Assembly: GCA_951213105.1 (NCBI GenBank)
Contig: OX578142.1
Span: forward strand, 122,044,731 to 122,108,730
DNA from: Amaurobius ferox
Lineage: Eukaryota; Arthropoda; Arachnida; Araneae; Amaurobiidae
Direction: 5' to 3'
DNA length: 64,000 nucleotides
Part shown: piece by piece, positions 19,819 through 28,773 of the stretch
Numbering within the stretch: position 1 is the first letter of the stretch
Layout: each line of letters begins with the position of its first letter
The notes under the pieces: generated by a model
Databases searched by the model: none
Seen by the model: only the letters and a program-made list of their open reading frames with translations
What the model was told of the DNA's origin: nothing
Made by a program: the position numbers and the translations under genes

Positions 19819-22467
19819 CAGGGGCGTGCTGGGTCCCCCAAGAGGGCGATGGATAGACCAGTACGGGGGCGCCAACTACCGGGGGGTCTGGGGGGTGCTT
19901 AAAACATTGTTTTGTCTTACTTAACATTAAGTAATAGAACCTAAAATTATGTATTTAAAAAAAATAGCTTTAAATAAAAATAAAGGTAAATAAAATAATT
20001 GAGAGCAAGATTTCCGTTGATGTAATATATATTACAATATGCATATTTATTTAATATCGCCTGAAATAAACATGATTTATTTGATGTACTGAACATATAT
20101 CAGCTACTTGTCAGAATTTAACAAATGGTAAATATAAAAGTAAAGGATACCTATATCATACTAAGTGGTTAAACACTGAGCAATCGCCTCATTTCAGAGA
20201 TCAATTGACAAAACTTATCAATTATAGTGTCACTGTCTGTAATGTTCAATAAGTCTGATTCAGATTGCGTTAATAATAATGTCTCCAAGTTGTCACTGCT
20301 TAAGGTAGATCTGAATCTTGTTTTAATAATCTTCAACTTGAAAAAAACCCTTTCACATGTTACTTGAGTCATCGGGATTGTCAAGAGCAGCTTATATACA
20401 GTTCATTATACTGACGAGAGTACATGCTATAGTTAAGAAGCACTTCGTAAGCACACTTTAAGCAAGAATTTCACTTATTGTAATTGCAAGGTTGAAATGT
20501 TGAGTTCTCCTCTTCGTCAAAGTCATCAGCAGATAAATCACGTTCTGTGGGATCTTCTTCTTGATACTCTTCACTGATTGTCTTTTTGCTTATTTGGAGC
20601 CATACATCAGCAAATGAAGTAAGTTCTTCAACAAGCTTTCCATTGTCAAGTCTTGGGAGAATCTCTACTATTTTGTCCAGGGCTTTGGGAGGTAAGGGCT
20701 CTTTATTGCCAAACTGCTTAGGATCAAACCAGGCTAGATCTAGGTACAAGTTTTTGTGTTGGAGAAGTCTGTTTTTTATAGTATTGATGAGAGTATCTAT
20801 GACACTGTAAAATGTTGAAATTTTAAAACCATCTACTTCTGAGGTATGACCAACATATTCATGACCAGCATCTTCTTCGTGAAGCTTTTTCCCCTTTCTC
20901 TGTCGTTTCTCTTTCAATTCAGTTTCAATGCAAATACTTTCCAAAGGCTCATCTTTTTTTACTCTTCATCTAAACTGCGAGTCATTATCTATATGAATGT
21001 TTTTGCAGCTAGTAAAGTTTCATCAAACTTTTGACGTAATTCTTTAAGTTTTAAGTGAGAAGTTTCGATGAGTTTCCATGCATGAACGAAATCGAGATTC
21101 TTAGTCTGTAAGTAATCAGACAAAGGAGTGATTTATCTTAAAACATTTCATAAACAACATAGCTAACAATATTGTATCAAAACTTGTAAACTTTATGAGA
21201 AGACCTTCAGCATCATTTGTTGCTTTAGAGTTAAACTCTGGAGAACTAGATATCTTAAACACACAAGGCACTGACCAATTATAAGTAGATGACCTTGGTA
21301 GGGTGAGATTTTTCAATATCATATCTTGACCGTAGCATTACTGCGGCTCCGCCACCTGGTCATGCCAATAGCTTCCACCTTAAAAGAAAGGTTTTTGTAA
21401 TCTTTTAAGTGACTCCTTCATAAACACTTGAGCTTCTTCTTGCAGTACATTAAAAAATGATATAGTTGCAATGAGACATTGGGCAGTGTCAGTGAGAACT
21501 AGGTTCAGCACATGGGCATAGTACCAAGTGTGAATGTGGTGTGGAATTACTTCAGATAATCTTGCTGTCAATCCTTTAAAATGACCATTCATGTTAAAAG
21601 CTCCATCAAAAGCGTTAGTAACGCAGTTCTTGATTGGTATGTCGGCATCTCTTCCAAAACGGTTCTGAGTGACTGAAACAGATCCTCGCCTGTGGTGTAA
21701 ACCACACATTTTATAGCTAGCAGTCTTTCTGCGACTTCAGAACCCTTAACGTAGAATAAGACATATGCACATTGGTCGTAACATGAAACATCTACTGTAG
21801 TATCCATTAGGATGGAAAACTTCCCTGCCAATTTCCCTTCCTCACATATTTTTCTTTTCATTTCTTCGTTCATGTATTGTAAGATTTTCACAATCATGTT
21901 GTTACTTAAAAATGTAACTTGATATCCTCTTTCTACTGGCATGTTCTTCCTTTTTTGAATTTCGTTGGGTTTTCTGTTCTAGAGAGGGTTGGTTTTACTT
22001 TTTGAAATTACACTGCTCACATGCTTCTCTAGAATTGCATCATATTTTCTTAGTATGAGAATCATCTGTAAAAAATCTCCATGGTTCACTGAGTCGTCAT
22101 CCAAAGTATGAGCAGATTCTACTTTTCCCCGAAGAAGAAAACCTTGTTTACCTATCAGTTTCAAAACATCGACTACTGTTTCTACTATATGTCTTCTTTC
22201 TTTTACTTCCTGTTTCCTGTTGGCCATTTGGTTCCCAAACAGAAGATCGGGCAAACTTTTCTTATCTTTCATTAGCATGAAACAATTCACAGATTGTATG
22301 TGAGTTTTCGAGTTTTCATGCTCCTGTAGTCTCTAATGGACATGCTTCCAATCGCTGAATCCAGAGCAAAATACTGAAGTGGATTTGCTAAACGCAACAC
22401 AAATGAAACAGAACGGTTGTTGTGTTTTTCCGTTGTAGGATAGCCACTGCCTTAGGAAAATTTGGTT

Positions 22468-22507
22468 GTTGTCGTTGAGACCCAGACCGTCCGACCTACC
22501 AGAAAGC
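22468..22507 (-). mobile_element. 5'-truncated SINE tail insertion (40 bp)
   Basis: Forty bases between exact 13-bp duplications ggaaaatttggtt (22455-22467 and 22508-22520). On the minus strand it is the last part of the tRNA-SINE (gctttctggtaggtcggacg, then gtctgggtctcaacgacaac). Only the 3' strand of the outer stem is kept, so this copy is cut inside the hairpin domain. Confidence 0.85.
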
Positions 22508-22809
22508 GGAAAATTTGGTTACCACTGTTACTTTCTTCGATTTTAAATATTGATTTTCTATCTGTAAAAGGCACTTCTTTTTCATCAGGCTGAACTGGTT
22601 GGAACGCCAAGTATAATTGCAAATCATTTGCTCCCAGTTTCTTAAAGTAATCAATATCTACTGTTTGTGTATTAAATGAAGTGCTCTGGCTTGAGTGCGG
22701 TTTTGTATTTGACGTTGATAGTCCTGGTTCTTGTAATTGTTTGTGTGTTGTTTCTGCATTGTCTGAATTCGAGAAGGTTCCAGGGAATTCTTTTACAAGA
22801 CTTTGTTCC

Positions 22810-22867
22810 CGGCCATCCAAACGGCTTCTCTAAGTCCTCGGACGAGACGGATGGTCTGGGCTTTCGA
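22810..22867 (+). mobile_element. Micro-SINE insertion 2 (58 bp)
   Basis: Fifty-eight bases between exact 14-bp duplications acaagactttgttc (22796-22809 and 22868-22881). It begins ccggccatccaaacggcttc. The outer stem is GGCCATCC with GGATGGTC, and the inner hairpin is GTC-CTCG-GAC. It ends GGTCTGGGCTTTCG. No Pol III boxes are present. It lies in the hAT transposase linker. Confidence 0.88.
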
Positions 22868-24012
22868 CAAGACTTTGTTCTTCAACAGAATCATTCAATT
22901 GCGTTCCTTGGCTCGATACTTCATTTTCTAAGAGTGATGGCGTTGTTCACAATCTGAGGATTTTGATAAAAAAGCTGTTACTTTGGGGCATGTTTTAGCA
23001 GATTCATGCAACATTTTATTTCTTTTATCTTTCTTACATTCATGGCCGCTTTTCTTTTTTTTTTCTTCCATTTCATTACTATTGGAACTCTGAAAACAAT
23101 GAAATAATAAGTAATTAAAAATAAAAAAAAATAAGTAATTAAAAATAAAAAAATAAGTAAGCAGAAGGAAATAACAAGGCAAAATGACCTTCAAATAAAA
23201 AAAACTGACATTTAAAAAACAAAATTTTAGTGCATACTGATTGTTAATAAGTATCCTTTAATCTTAGGCATTAAAATAAATACAGTTGAAATAAAGTACC
23301 CTAGTCTCACCAGGGCCGAATTAACATGTCGGTGAACCTGGGAGCCTCGCTTTAGAGGCGGCCTCATCTTGAAAGAAAAATAGCAAAAAAATATATATAT
23401 ATCGAGAAAAAAAGCAAATTTACTCATTTTTTGTTGAAATATAATTCCGAAAAACAATTAGTGATGTTATCTTTTACGTGTGGGTATCAAAATTTGCTAT
23501 AAACAGAGCAATTAAACTAAATATAACACATTTATAAAACACAAACTTACCATAGGCATCAATGCTACGGCTGCAGGATGTGAATGAAACGAGATGGACG
23601 GCCTAAGTGAGATTTCTTCCTTTTCAGGGCGTCCCCTTGTCTTTCAATTTCCCTGAATAAACCAAAATTACAACAAAACACTTCATAATACGCCGCGGAG
23701 TTAGAACTTAGCACAAGCTCATTCCTTCGTTTCGCGTTTCAACAGCGGCATCGGGCAGAGCGGTTAGTCGCAGAGTCACCACCTCCGCAATACAATAGGC
23801 AGTGAGTGCTGGTACAGTCTTCTGCGCCATATTTCTCGGAGCAATCAGTCTCGCACTGAAGTATTATTTAGATACGTTTTGGGTTTTTTTTTTTTTACAT
23901 AAGCAATTCGAACGAAAATTTTACATCCAGGAAGGCGAGAGGCACCGTGAGAAGAGGGCGCACCGGGACATCTCCCTGTGTCCCGGTGGGCCAGCACGCC
24001 CCTGGGCACCAT

Positions 24013-24325
24013 CTCAGATCGCAACTCCAGTAAAGAAATTTCTGCCATCTTCAGGGAAGACAGACTTATCAGTAGGCATTGCAAGATCCAATGGCCTCCA
24101 CGGTCTCCAGATTTGACACCAGTTGATTTTTGGTTGTGGGGGTATTTAAAGCCACGAGTTTATCAATCAGCCTCTTCCACATTGTCGGAACTAAAAGATT
24201 CTATTCATCGTGAAGTGAGTTTTATTCACCCAGACATGCTGCATTCTGTAGTTACGGGTGTTTTCACTCGCCTGAATTGTGTCATACCTTGTGGCGGAGG
24301 ACATGTCGAACACTTGATGCTATAG
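24013..24325 (+). pseudogene. IS630-B transposase, C-terminal part
   Basis: Resumes directly after the hAT target duplication. WPPRSPDLTPVDFWLWGYLK carries the third catalytic Asp (SPD) and the family signature. It then reads PRVYQSASSTLSELKDSIHR, and ends near VVTGVFTRLNCVIPCGGGHV. The reading frame is open for 115 residues and stops at 24325. A C-tract (24411-24421) and the right inverted repeat follow. Confidence 0.85.
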
Positions 24326-24518
24326 CATCAAGTTATTTTCTTTGTTTTCTCAATGTGTTCAGCTCTACCTATAGGTGATTTTTTAAACAAATTTTTTTCA
24401 CATCGAACCCCCCCCCCCCACCCCTGCCAATATTTATTGTACAAACCGTACCTCAATGTAATGATTTTTCAATTTTTAAAGAATTTTTAAAGTTTATACA
24501 GACTTTTGAAAGACCCTG

Positions 24519-24532
24519 TATATATATATATG

Positions 24533-24589
<57 letters not shown>

Positions 24590-24593
24590 TGCT
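24519..24593. repeat. (TA)n microsatellite
   Basis: A TATATA tract with a few TG interruptions, between the IS630-B right end and the left end of the next Tc1 element. Such tracts are common TA target sites for Tc1/mariner insertion. Confidence 0.9.
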
Positions 24594-25041
24594 GGACAAT
24601 TGCTAAGGACGGATGACACTATCACCCATAGCAACCACAAAATGAAAGGAAGCAAAATGTGGAAAATTAGAATAAGTGCAGGATACAGTAAGAAGAGGTG
24701 TTGAAGACCCAGACCGTCCGACTCGTCCTGAGGACTTAGAGTAACTAGTTGGACGGCCGAGTAAGAAGAGGTGTGCAAATTTTTCATTTCCATGCCTGTT
24801 CATCACGTGATAGCGCTGATAAAAGATTTAAAGGATTTCACGCGTGTGGATAGTTGTTGTTCCAAGTGAAAGTTTTACGGGAAAGATTTAATTGACAAAC
24901 TTGAAATTTTCGGTATGTCTTCTCACTATCACTTAGATGATTTTATGCATGGCCGCATTATTGGAAAGATCAAAGAAGGGTGAAAAATAACAGATGTTGC
25001 CTTGGAGTTCGACATTGCTGACAGCGTTGTTTCATGGCTGT
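24594..25041 (+). mobile_element. Tc1-like element, 5' part only
   Basis: The left end cacactgctggacaattgct resembles Tc1 termini (CAGTGCTGGACAA type). The transposase start reads MSSHYHLDDFMHGRIIGKIK from 24915. After one stop it continues ITDVALEFDIADSVVSWL, the first HTH of Tc1 transposases, and breaks at 25041 where the Copia-2 LTR begins. The 3' part of the element is not found in the window. Confidence 0.75.
24701..24759 (-). mobile_element. Micro-SINE insertion 3 (59 bp)
   Basis: Fifty-nine bases between exact 14-bp duplications agtaagaagaggtg (24687-24700 and 24760-24773). Read on the minus strand: cggccgtccaactagttact at the 5' end, a perfect inner hairpin GTCC-TCA-GGAC, the outer 3' arm GGACGGTC, then TGGGTCTTCAA. 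The outer 5' arm is GGCCGTCC. It sits in the 5' untranslated part of a Tc1 element. Confidence 0.9.
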
Positions 25042-25534
25042 TGTTAGAAACACATGGTAAACAAACTCGCGTATCTGACTAAAGATATGGCCAAAATTTA
25101 AAGGTTACATTTTTCCCAGTTAACTGTCCAGAATTTGAATAATTTGTTTTGTGTCTCACCTCTTTTTCATTTGAGTTCCTGCAGATCGTGACAGAATTTG
25201 ACTAGAATATGTTATTTTCCGTTCAAGAGAAAATTGGCATAATCCGGGAAAAGCTACAACTTAAAACTGATATAAATACACACGGTGTGGGGATGTATCA
25301 GTAGGCAAGTAGGTCTGTAGTAGGTCGGTCAGGTCAGTAGATCGATAGGTAGATCGTTATAGTGGGCCAGTTGCGGCCTTGAATCTATGTTAGTCATGTT
25401 AGTTTGACTTAGATCCTATGATTGATGATGTTATATCAGTAGAGTGTCAGTTTAGACAATGTTAAATGATGCTGTATCTATTTATCTGGTAACTGTATCA
25501 AAGTTAATGATACAAGTTATTTATGTTCATTATA
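25042..25534 (+). repeat. Copia-2 5' LTR, left part
   Basis: Begins TGTTAGAAACACATGG directly after the interrupted Tc1 gene. It runs to 25534, where an IS630 element (TA duplicated) splits it, and continues at 33449. Assignment as LTR rests on the primer site that follows the second part and on the TG start. No matching 3' LTR is in the window, so the exact left boundary is inferred. Confidence 0.6.
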
Positions 25535-25889
25535 CAGGGTGGTCATAAAAAAAACTTCCCCGATATATGAAACCCTAGCGGCCTATCCGCTCAACCAATC
25601 GGAAGGAAATTTCAGATATTGTTATTTGAAGGTATGCATTCGAGATTGTGATGATTTCAAACAATAGAGCTCCCACGGTTACAGTTACAGTGAAAAAATT
25701 TCGAAATTTTCAAATGGCAACACCCACTTTTTTCCTACGCAAGTTGATCAGCGCATTGAAAAACTATAAATGGCATTGGAACGATACATGTATGATGAAA
25801 ATTGGCAGCATAAAATATTTGCAAAGAAGAGCATTGTAAAGGATAAATGACAACACAAGAGAGGAGAGGGAAAAAAACTTTTATTGGAA

Positions 25890-26103
25890 TTACAAGTTTT
25901 CAACATGCCCACCTTCGCAGATGATAACGCATTGCATGCGAGAGATTGTTGACAACAATGACGAACTTAACACCGCAGGAGGAATCTGTATAACTTCACG
26001 TTTTATGGCATCTTTCAATTCTGACAAATCTCGTGAATTTGATGTGTACACCTTAGATTTCAGATAGACACCTAAGACCCCAGAATCAGAAATCCATCGG
26101 AGT
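25890..26103 (-). pseudogene. IS630-C transposase, C-terminal part
   Basis: Minus-strand continuation beyond the LINE, with degraded DF.FWG then ELKDAIKREVIQIPPAVLSS and ISRMQCVIICEGGHVENL. This matches the C-terminus seen in IS630-B (CVIPCGGGHVEHL). Stops and frame changes are present. Confidence 0.75.
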
Positions 26104-26831
26104 GAGGTCGGGGGATCTCCACTAAATGATGCCTGTGCCTTGACGCGGTGGTGGAACTTGTGTGCTCCGATGATCCTAAGAGCTATGCCGGCGGTAGCTT
26201 TGGCTACTGGTAGGGTCTCCCTTGCCGGACAGGTCGAAGGTGAGGTTCCAGACCAAATGAGGCATCCTGGTCCTCCAGGTTGGGGGTTGGAAGTGAGGCC
26301 CCTAGTCTCACTCTGTAAAATCCTCAGGGATCCATTTCTTTTGTGGATACGGGTGTTGCTATCCCGAGGTACCCGAGCAAACTTTTTCTTCTAGCTGCAG
26401 ATTGCATCAATGCCAAGCCCCTAGTAAACTTCACTTCTGCCTTATGGGCCTTAGTACCACTCTTCGGCCTCTGCCGTAAGGTATACCGTTTGGGCTCGGG
26501 AACGGGACCAGGCGGCTGTGTTGCGAAAAGGGCAAAGCGGCGTGTATTACTTTTGCTTTCAAGAAACGTTTGTAGTAAACGGTTCCAGAGGTTGAGTCCC
26601 TCGGTTGCGTTGGTTGGATGGTGGGGAGCGTTTCATATCGAGAAATCCCCCTTGGATCTTTGGGCCCTGTGCACCTGGTGCACGTTATGGCCCGCTCCTT
26701 ATCATCTAGCTTTGCGAATGACTCCGGCGGTTACACTTTTCACATCAGAAAAGTGTGGGGAGACGGAGCCTAGCAGGGGCTTCGATCGAACTGGAAGTAA
26801 TCCGTGGTTTTTTTCTCTTAGTGGTTACAGC

Positions 26832-28362
26832 ATGGAGCAATTAGATGAGACTCTTTCGAGTTTTCCTAGTTCTCCGTGCTGCAATAGCGAAAGTGTGGAT
26901 CTTGTAAAAGGATTGGGTTTATCTTCGGGTGTTTCCGAATCAGCCACTGAAACAACCCCTCTGATGTTGGATCTTGGCAAAAAGGAGGAAACCTGCAGTC
27001 CGGCTGTGGAAGGAAGTGGAGTCGCGAGCCTCGGTGACCGACACACTGAAACCATGGCTGTGATGCAGGGTATACTCACTAAAGCACAGAGGCGCATGCC
27101 TAGGCAGCTGGACCAGAAGCTTGTAAAAGCTGGCGCTGTCACAGAGAAGGTCGGAGGCACCAAACGACTTAGGTCGGAAGGAGCCACACCTTCTCCAAGA
27201 GATCTGGTCATCAAGAAAAGATCAAGGACGGACATCCAACCTGGTACTTATGCTCAGGCAGTCCAGGCTATTAAGATGGCAATCATCAAGAATTCCTTCC
27301 CTTCTAGTAAGCTGAGCAAGGAAGAGGTTGATATCATCCAGATGGTGACTCTCGATAAGATAGATGAGATCCCCACTGGTGAGCAACTTCCGTAGATCCA
27401 TAGCTTTAGCTCAAACGCTGGAGCCTTGGTTCTTCAGTGCAATGATGCAAACACTGTGGAATGGGTCAAGAGAATCTTCCATAATAACAGTCAGGTTCTG
27501 GGAGAGGCACTTAAAGTCTTGAGTGCCAATGACCTTCCCAAACTTGTCAAGGTGGCCTTCAAAACCAGAGATGTGTACACCAAGGAGCCGAGCGTTTTGC
27601 TGAAAAGGCTGAACCGTTTCAACCCGGAGCTGAAGTCTGAGGAGTGGCGTGTTCTGCAAAACTTTGTGGAACCCCACTCTGTAAGATGGATCTTCGAGGT
27701 GGATTCGGAAGTTGCGGATGCGATTCGCAAAGCTGACCTTGGTGCCTTCATCGGTTTGGACTGTTGTTGATGTTGATTGTTGAAACCCAGACCGTCCGAC
27801 CTACCAGAAAGGTGTAAGGTAACTGTTTGGACGGTCGGGAAGTGCCACCCAATTTAGACCGGAACCCAGTGGGGGAGGCATCCACAGGGACCGCACCCTC
27901 CTTCCCCTACCACCAACCTCTCGGAAGGACTTTCGGACCCACATGTTTAACGTGATCGTACTCCGCATGAACACGGCAGCAGTTTTGGCAGTGGCTGGAA
28001 TCGAACCCGGGCCTACCGAGTGCAACTCCAGCGCGCTAACCAATGGGCTACCGCGCCCCATCGGTTTAAACTGTGGAGTCTTTAAGATTCTTCGGGATCC
28101 AAACGAGAAGCCCAAAGGGAAGATGGAGATGGAGGAACAGCCAGTAGACCGGGCGACCTCCTCTCAGGTAAGTATTGGTAGTCTTGAGACTATGATACCT
28201 AAACTTAATGATCTAGAAATTGCTTCTGGTTCTGATGTTACACTTCATGCAAACCCTCCGATTTCGGATGATGAGTTGGAAAAACCCATGCAGGATTTAG
28301 ACAATGAAATTATGCTTGACGCTGATCATTGTCATGTTACTAGAAGGATCTCTCTCTCCTAG
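26832..28362 (+). pseudogene. LINE ORF1 (RNA-binding/Gag-like), one stop and one SINE insertion
   Basis: Starts MEQLDETLSSFPSSPCCNSE. It reads in one phase to a TAG at 27393-27395, then on in the same phase through WVKRIFHNNSQVLGEALKVL to about 27764. There a 294-bp SINE plus a 16-bp duplicated target shifts the numbering. The same protein resumes at 28065 with NCGVFKILRDPNEKPKGK and ends at TAG 28360-28362. The middle part, with basic residues and the 'FKTRDVYTKEPSVLLKRLNR' region, looks like the RNA-binding ORF1 of I-clade LINEs. I see no CCHC knuckles. ORF1 proteins coat the LINE RNA. Confidence 0.72.
27765..28058 (-). mobile_element. tRNA-derived SINE, copy B (complete)
   Basis: 294 bp on the minus strand, between imperfect 16-bp duplications catcggtttggactgt (27749-27764) and catcggtttaaactgt (28059-28074). 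From the 5' end: a tRNA-like head ggggcgcggtagcccattgg with A box TAGCCCATTGG (28040-28050), B box GGTTCGATTCC (27997-28007), a unique body, and a 3' hairpin domain whose arms GACCGTCC/GGACGGTC pair fully (27790-27797 with 27829-27836). It ends GGTCTGGGTTTCAACA plus a short ATCAAC repeat tail. It is inserted in LINE ORF1. The head is tRNA-derived but the whole is not a tRNA gene. Confidence 0.92.
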
Positions 28363-28392
28363 GTTTTCTTTGCCCTCTTTTTGTCTTTGGTT

Positions 28393-28773
28393 ATGGGCTG
28401 TTTTAATGTTGTGCAAATTAATCTGCATCACAGTCATTCTGCCTCTACTATTCTTAGCAAAAGGCTGTTAAATGGTAGAGCTGATATTGCTCTCATCCAG
28501 GAACCCTGGACCTGCAATGGAAAAATTTTGGGTCTGGGGATCAAAGGTTTTAATGTCTTTTATGATACATCCTGTATCAGACCTAGAGCCTGTATTGCTG
28601 TCAGCAACAAGCTCAATGCTGTTCATCTTGTTAAGTTCCTCGATGGTGACAATGTTGCCATCAGTGTGAATCTTAAAACCAATGATCATAAGATGGAATA
28701 CATCTTTGCTTCAGCCTATCTTCCTTATGAAGATAAGGAAACTCTTTCTAATGTCATTATCAAACTTTTGTAA
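28393..28773 (+). CDS. LINE ORF2, endonuclease N-terminal half
   Basis: Starts at ATG 28393 (MGCFNVVQINLHHSHSAS), 31 bases after the ORF1 stop. DIALIQEPW is the apurinic-type endonuclease motif with the catalytic Glu. The following RPRACIAVSN and YIFASAYLPY are typical of the I/R1/LOA group. The frame stops at 28773, but the protein continues in the +1 frame from about 28775 (NGKKMIIGCDANAHNTVW), so a single-base indel lies near 28768-28785, next to an A7 run. It nicks target DNA to prime reverse transcription. Confidence 0.85.
   Translation: MGCFNVVQINLHHSHSASTILSKRLLNGRADIALIQEPWTCNGKILGLGIKGFNVFYDTSCIRPRACIAVSNKLNAVHLVKFLDGDNVAISVNLKTNDHKMEYIFASAYLPYEDKETLSNVIIKLL

Larger units (their letters stand above)
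20169..23071 (-). pseudogene. hAT transposase of the ZMYM/DUF4371 type, broken
   Basis: Minus-strand pieces in order. The Lys-rich start MEEKKKKSGHECKKDKRNK at 23071-22930 lies behind a possible acceptor (ttttcag). A linker follows at 22820-22510. RKQEVKERRHIVETVVDVLK with FLLRGK and GDFLQ is at 22290-21979. The DUF4371-like domain FSILMDTTVDVSCYDQCAYV is at 21942-21590. NAFDGAFNMNGHFKGLTARL and HVLNLVL are at 21709-21380, then a linker at 20944-20471. The C-terminal dimerisation region has TIPMTQVTCERVFFKLKIIK (20384-20169; the hAT 'CERSFSKLK' motif). The frames shift several times and two micro-SINE insertions interrupt the linker, so it is inactive. Confidence 0.85.
19819..24004 (-). mobile_element. 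hAT DNA transposon
   Basis: Perfect 14-bp inverted ends: CAGGGGCGTGCTGG at 19819-19832, and its reverse complement at 23991-24004. The flanks are an exact 8-bp target duplication GGCACCAT (19811-19818 and 24005-24012). Eight-bp duplications and CAGGG-type ends are diagnostic of hAT elements. The internal gene runs on the minus strand. The host IS630 transposase reads on directly after the right end. Confidence 0.93.
18723..24518 (+). mobile_element. IS630-type element (IS630-B) carrying a hAT insertion
   Basis: Inverted ends of about 100 bp: the left end cagagtctttcaaaagtttg (from 18723) matches the reverse complement of the right end, which finishes cttttgaaagaccctg at 24518. TA lies on both sides. 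Without the 4.2-kb hAT and its 8-bp duplication the element would be about 1.6 kb, the normal size for an autonomous IS630/mariner-type element. Confidence 0.88.

Noticed and set aside
24527..24590. TA tract as a promoter TATA box.
   Set aside because: It is a long dinucleotide microsatellite between two TA-targeting transposons, and no promoter context is seen.
24701..24759. Micro-SINE as a hammerhead ribozyme (GTCC-loop-GGAC stem followed by GA resembles stem II and GAAA).
   Set aside because: The CUGANGA and GAAA core is not present in any copy (CTCTAAG and GAGTC or similar instead), so catalysis cannot be supported. Only the stem architecture is similar.
28000..28058. Functional tRNA gene.
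   Set aside because: The A and B boxes are real, but the sequence continues into a SINE body with target duplications, and no proper acceptor stem closes.
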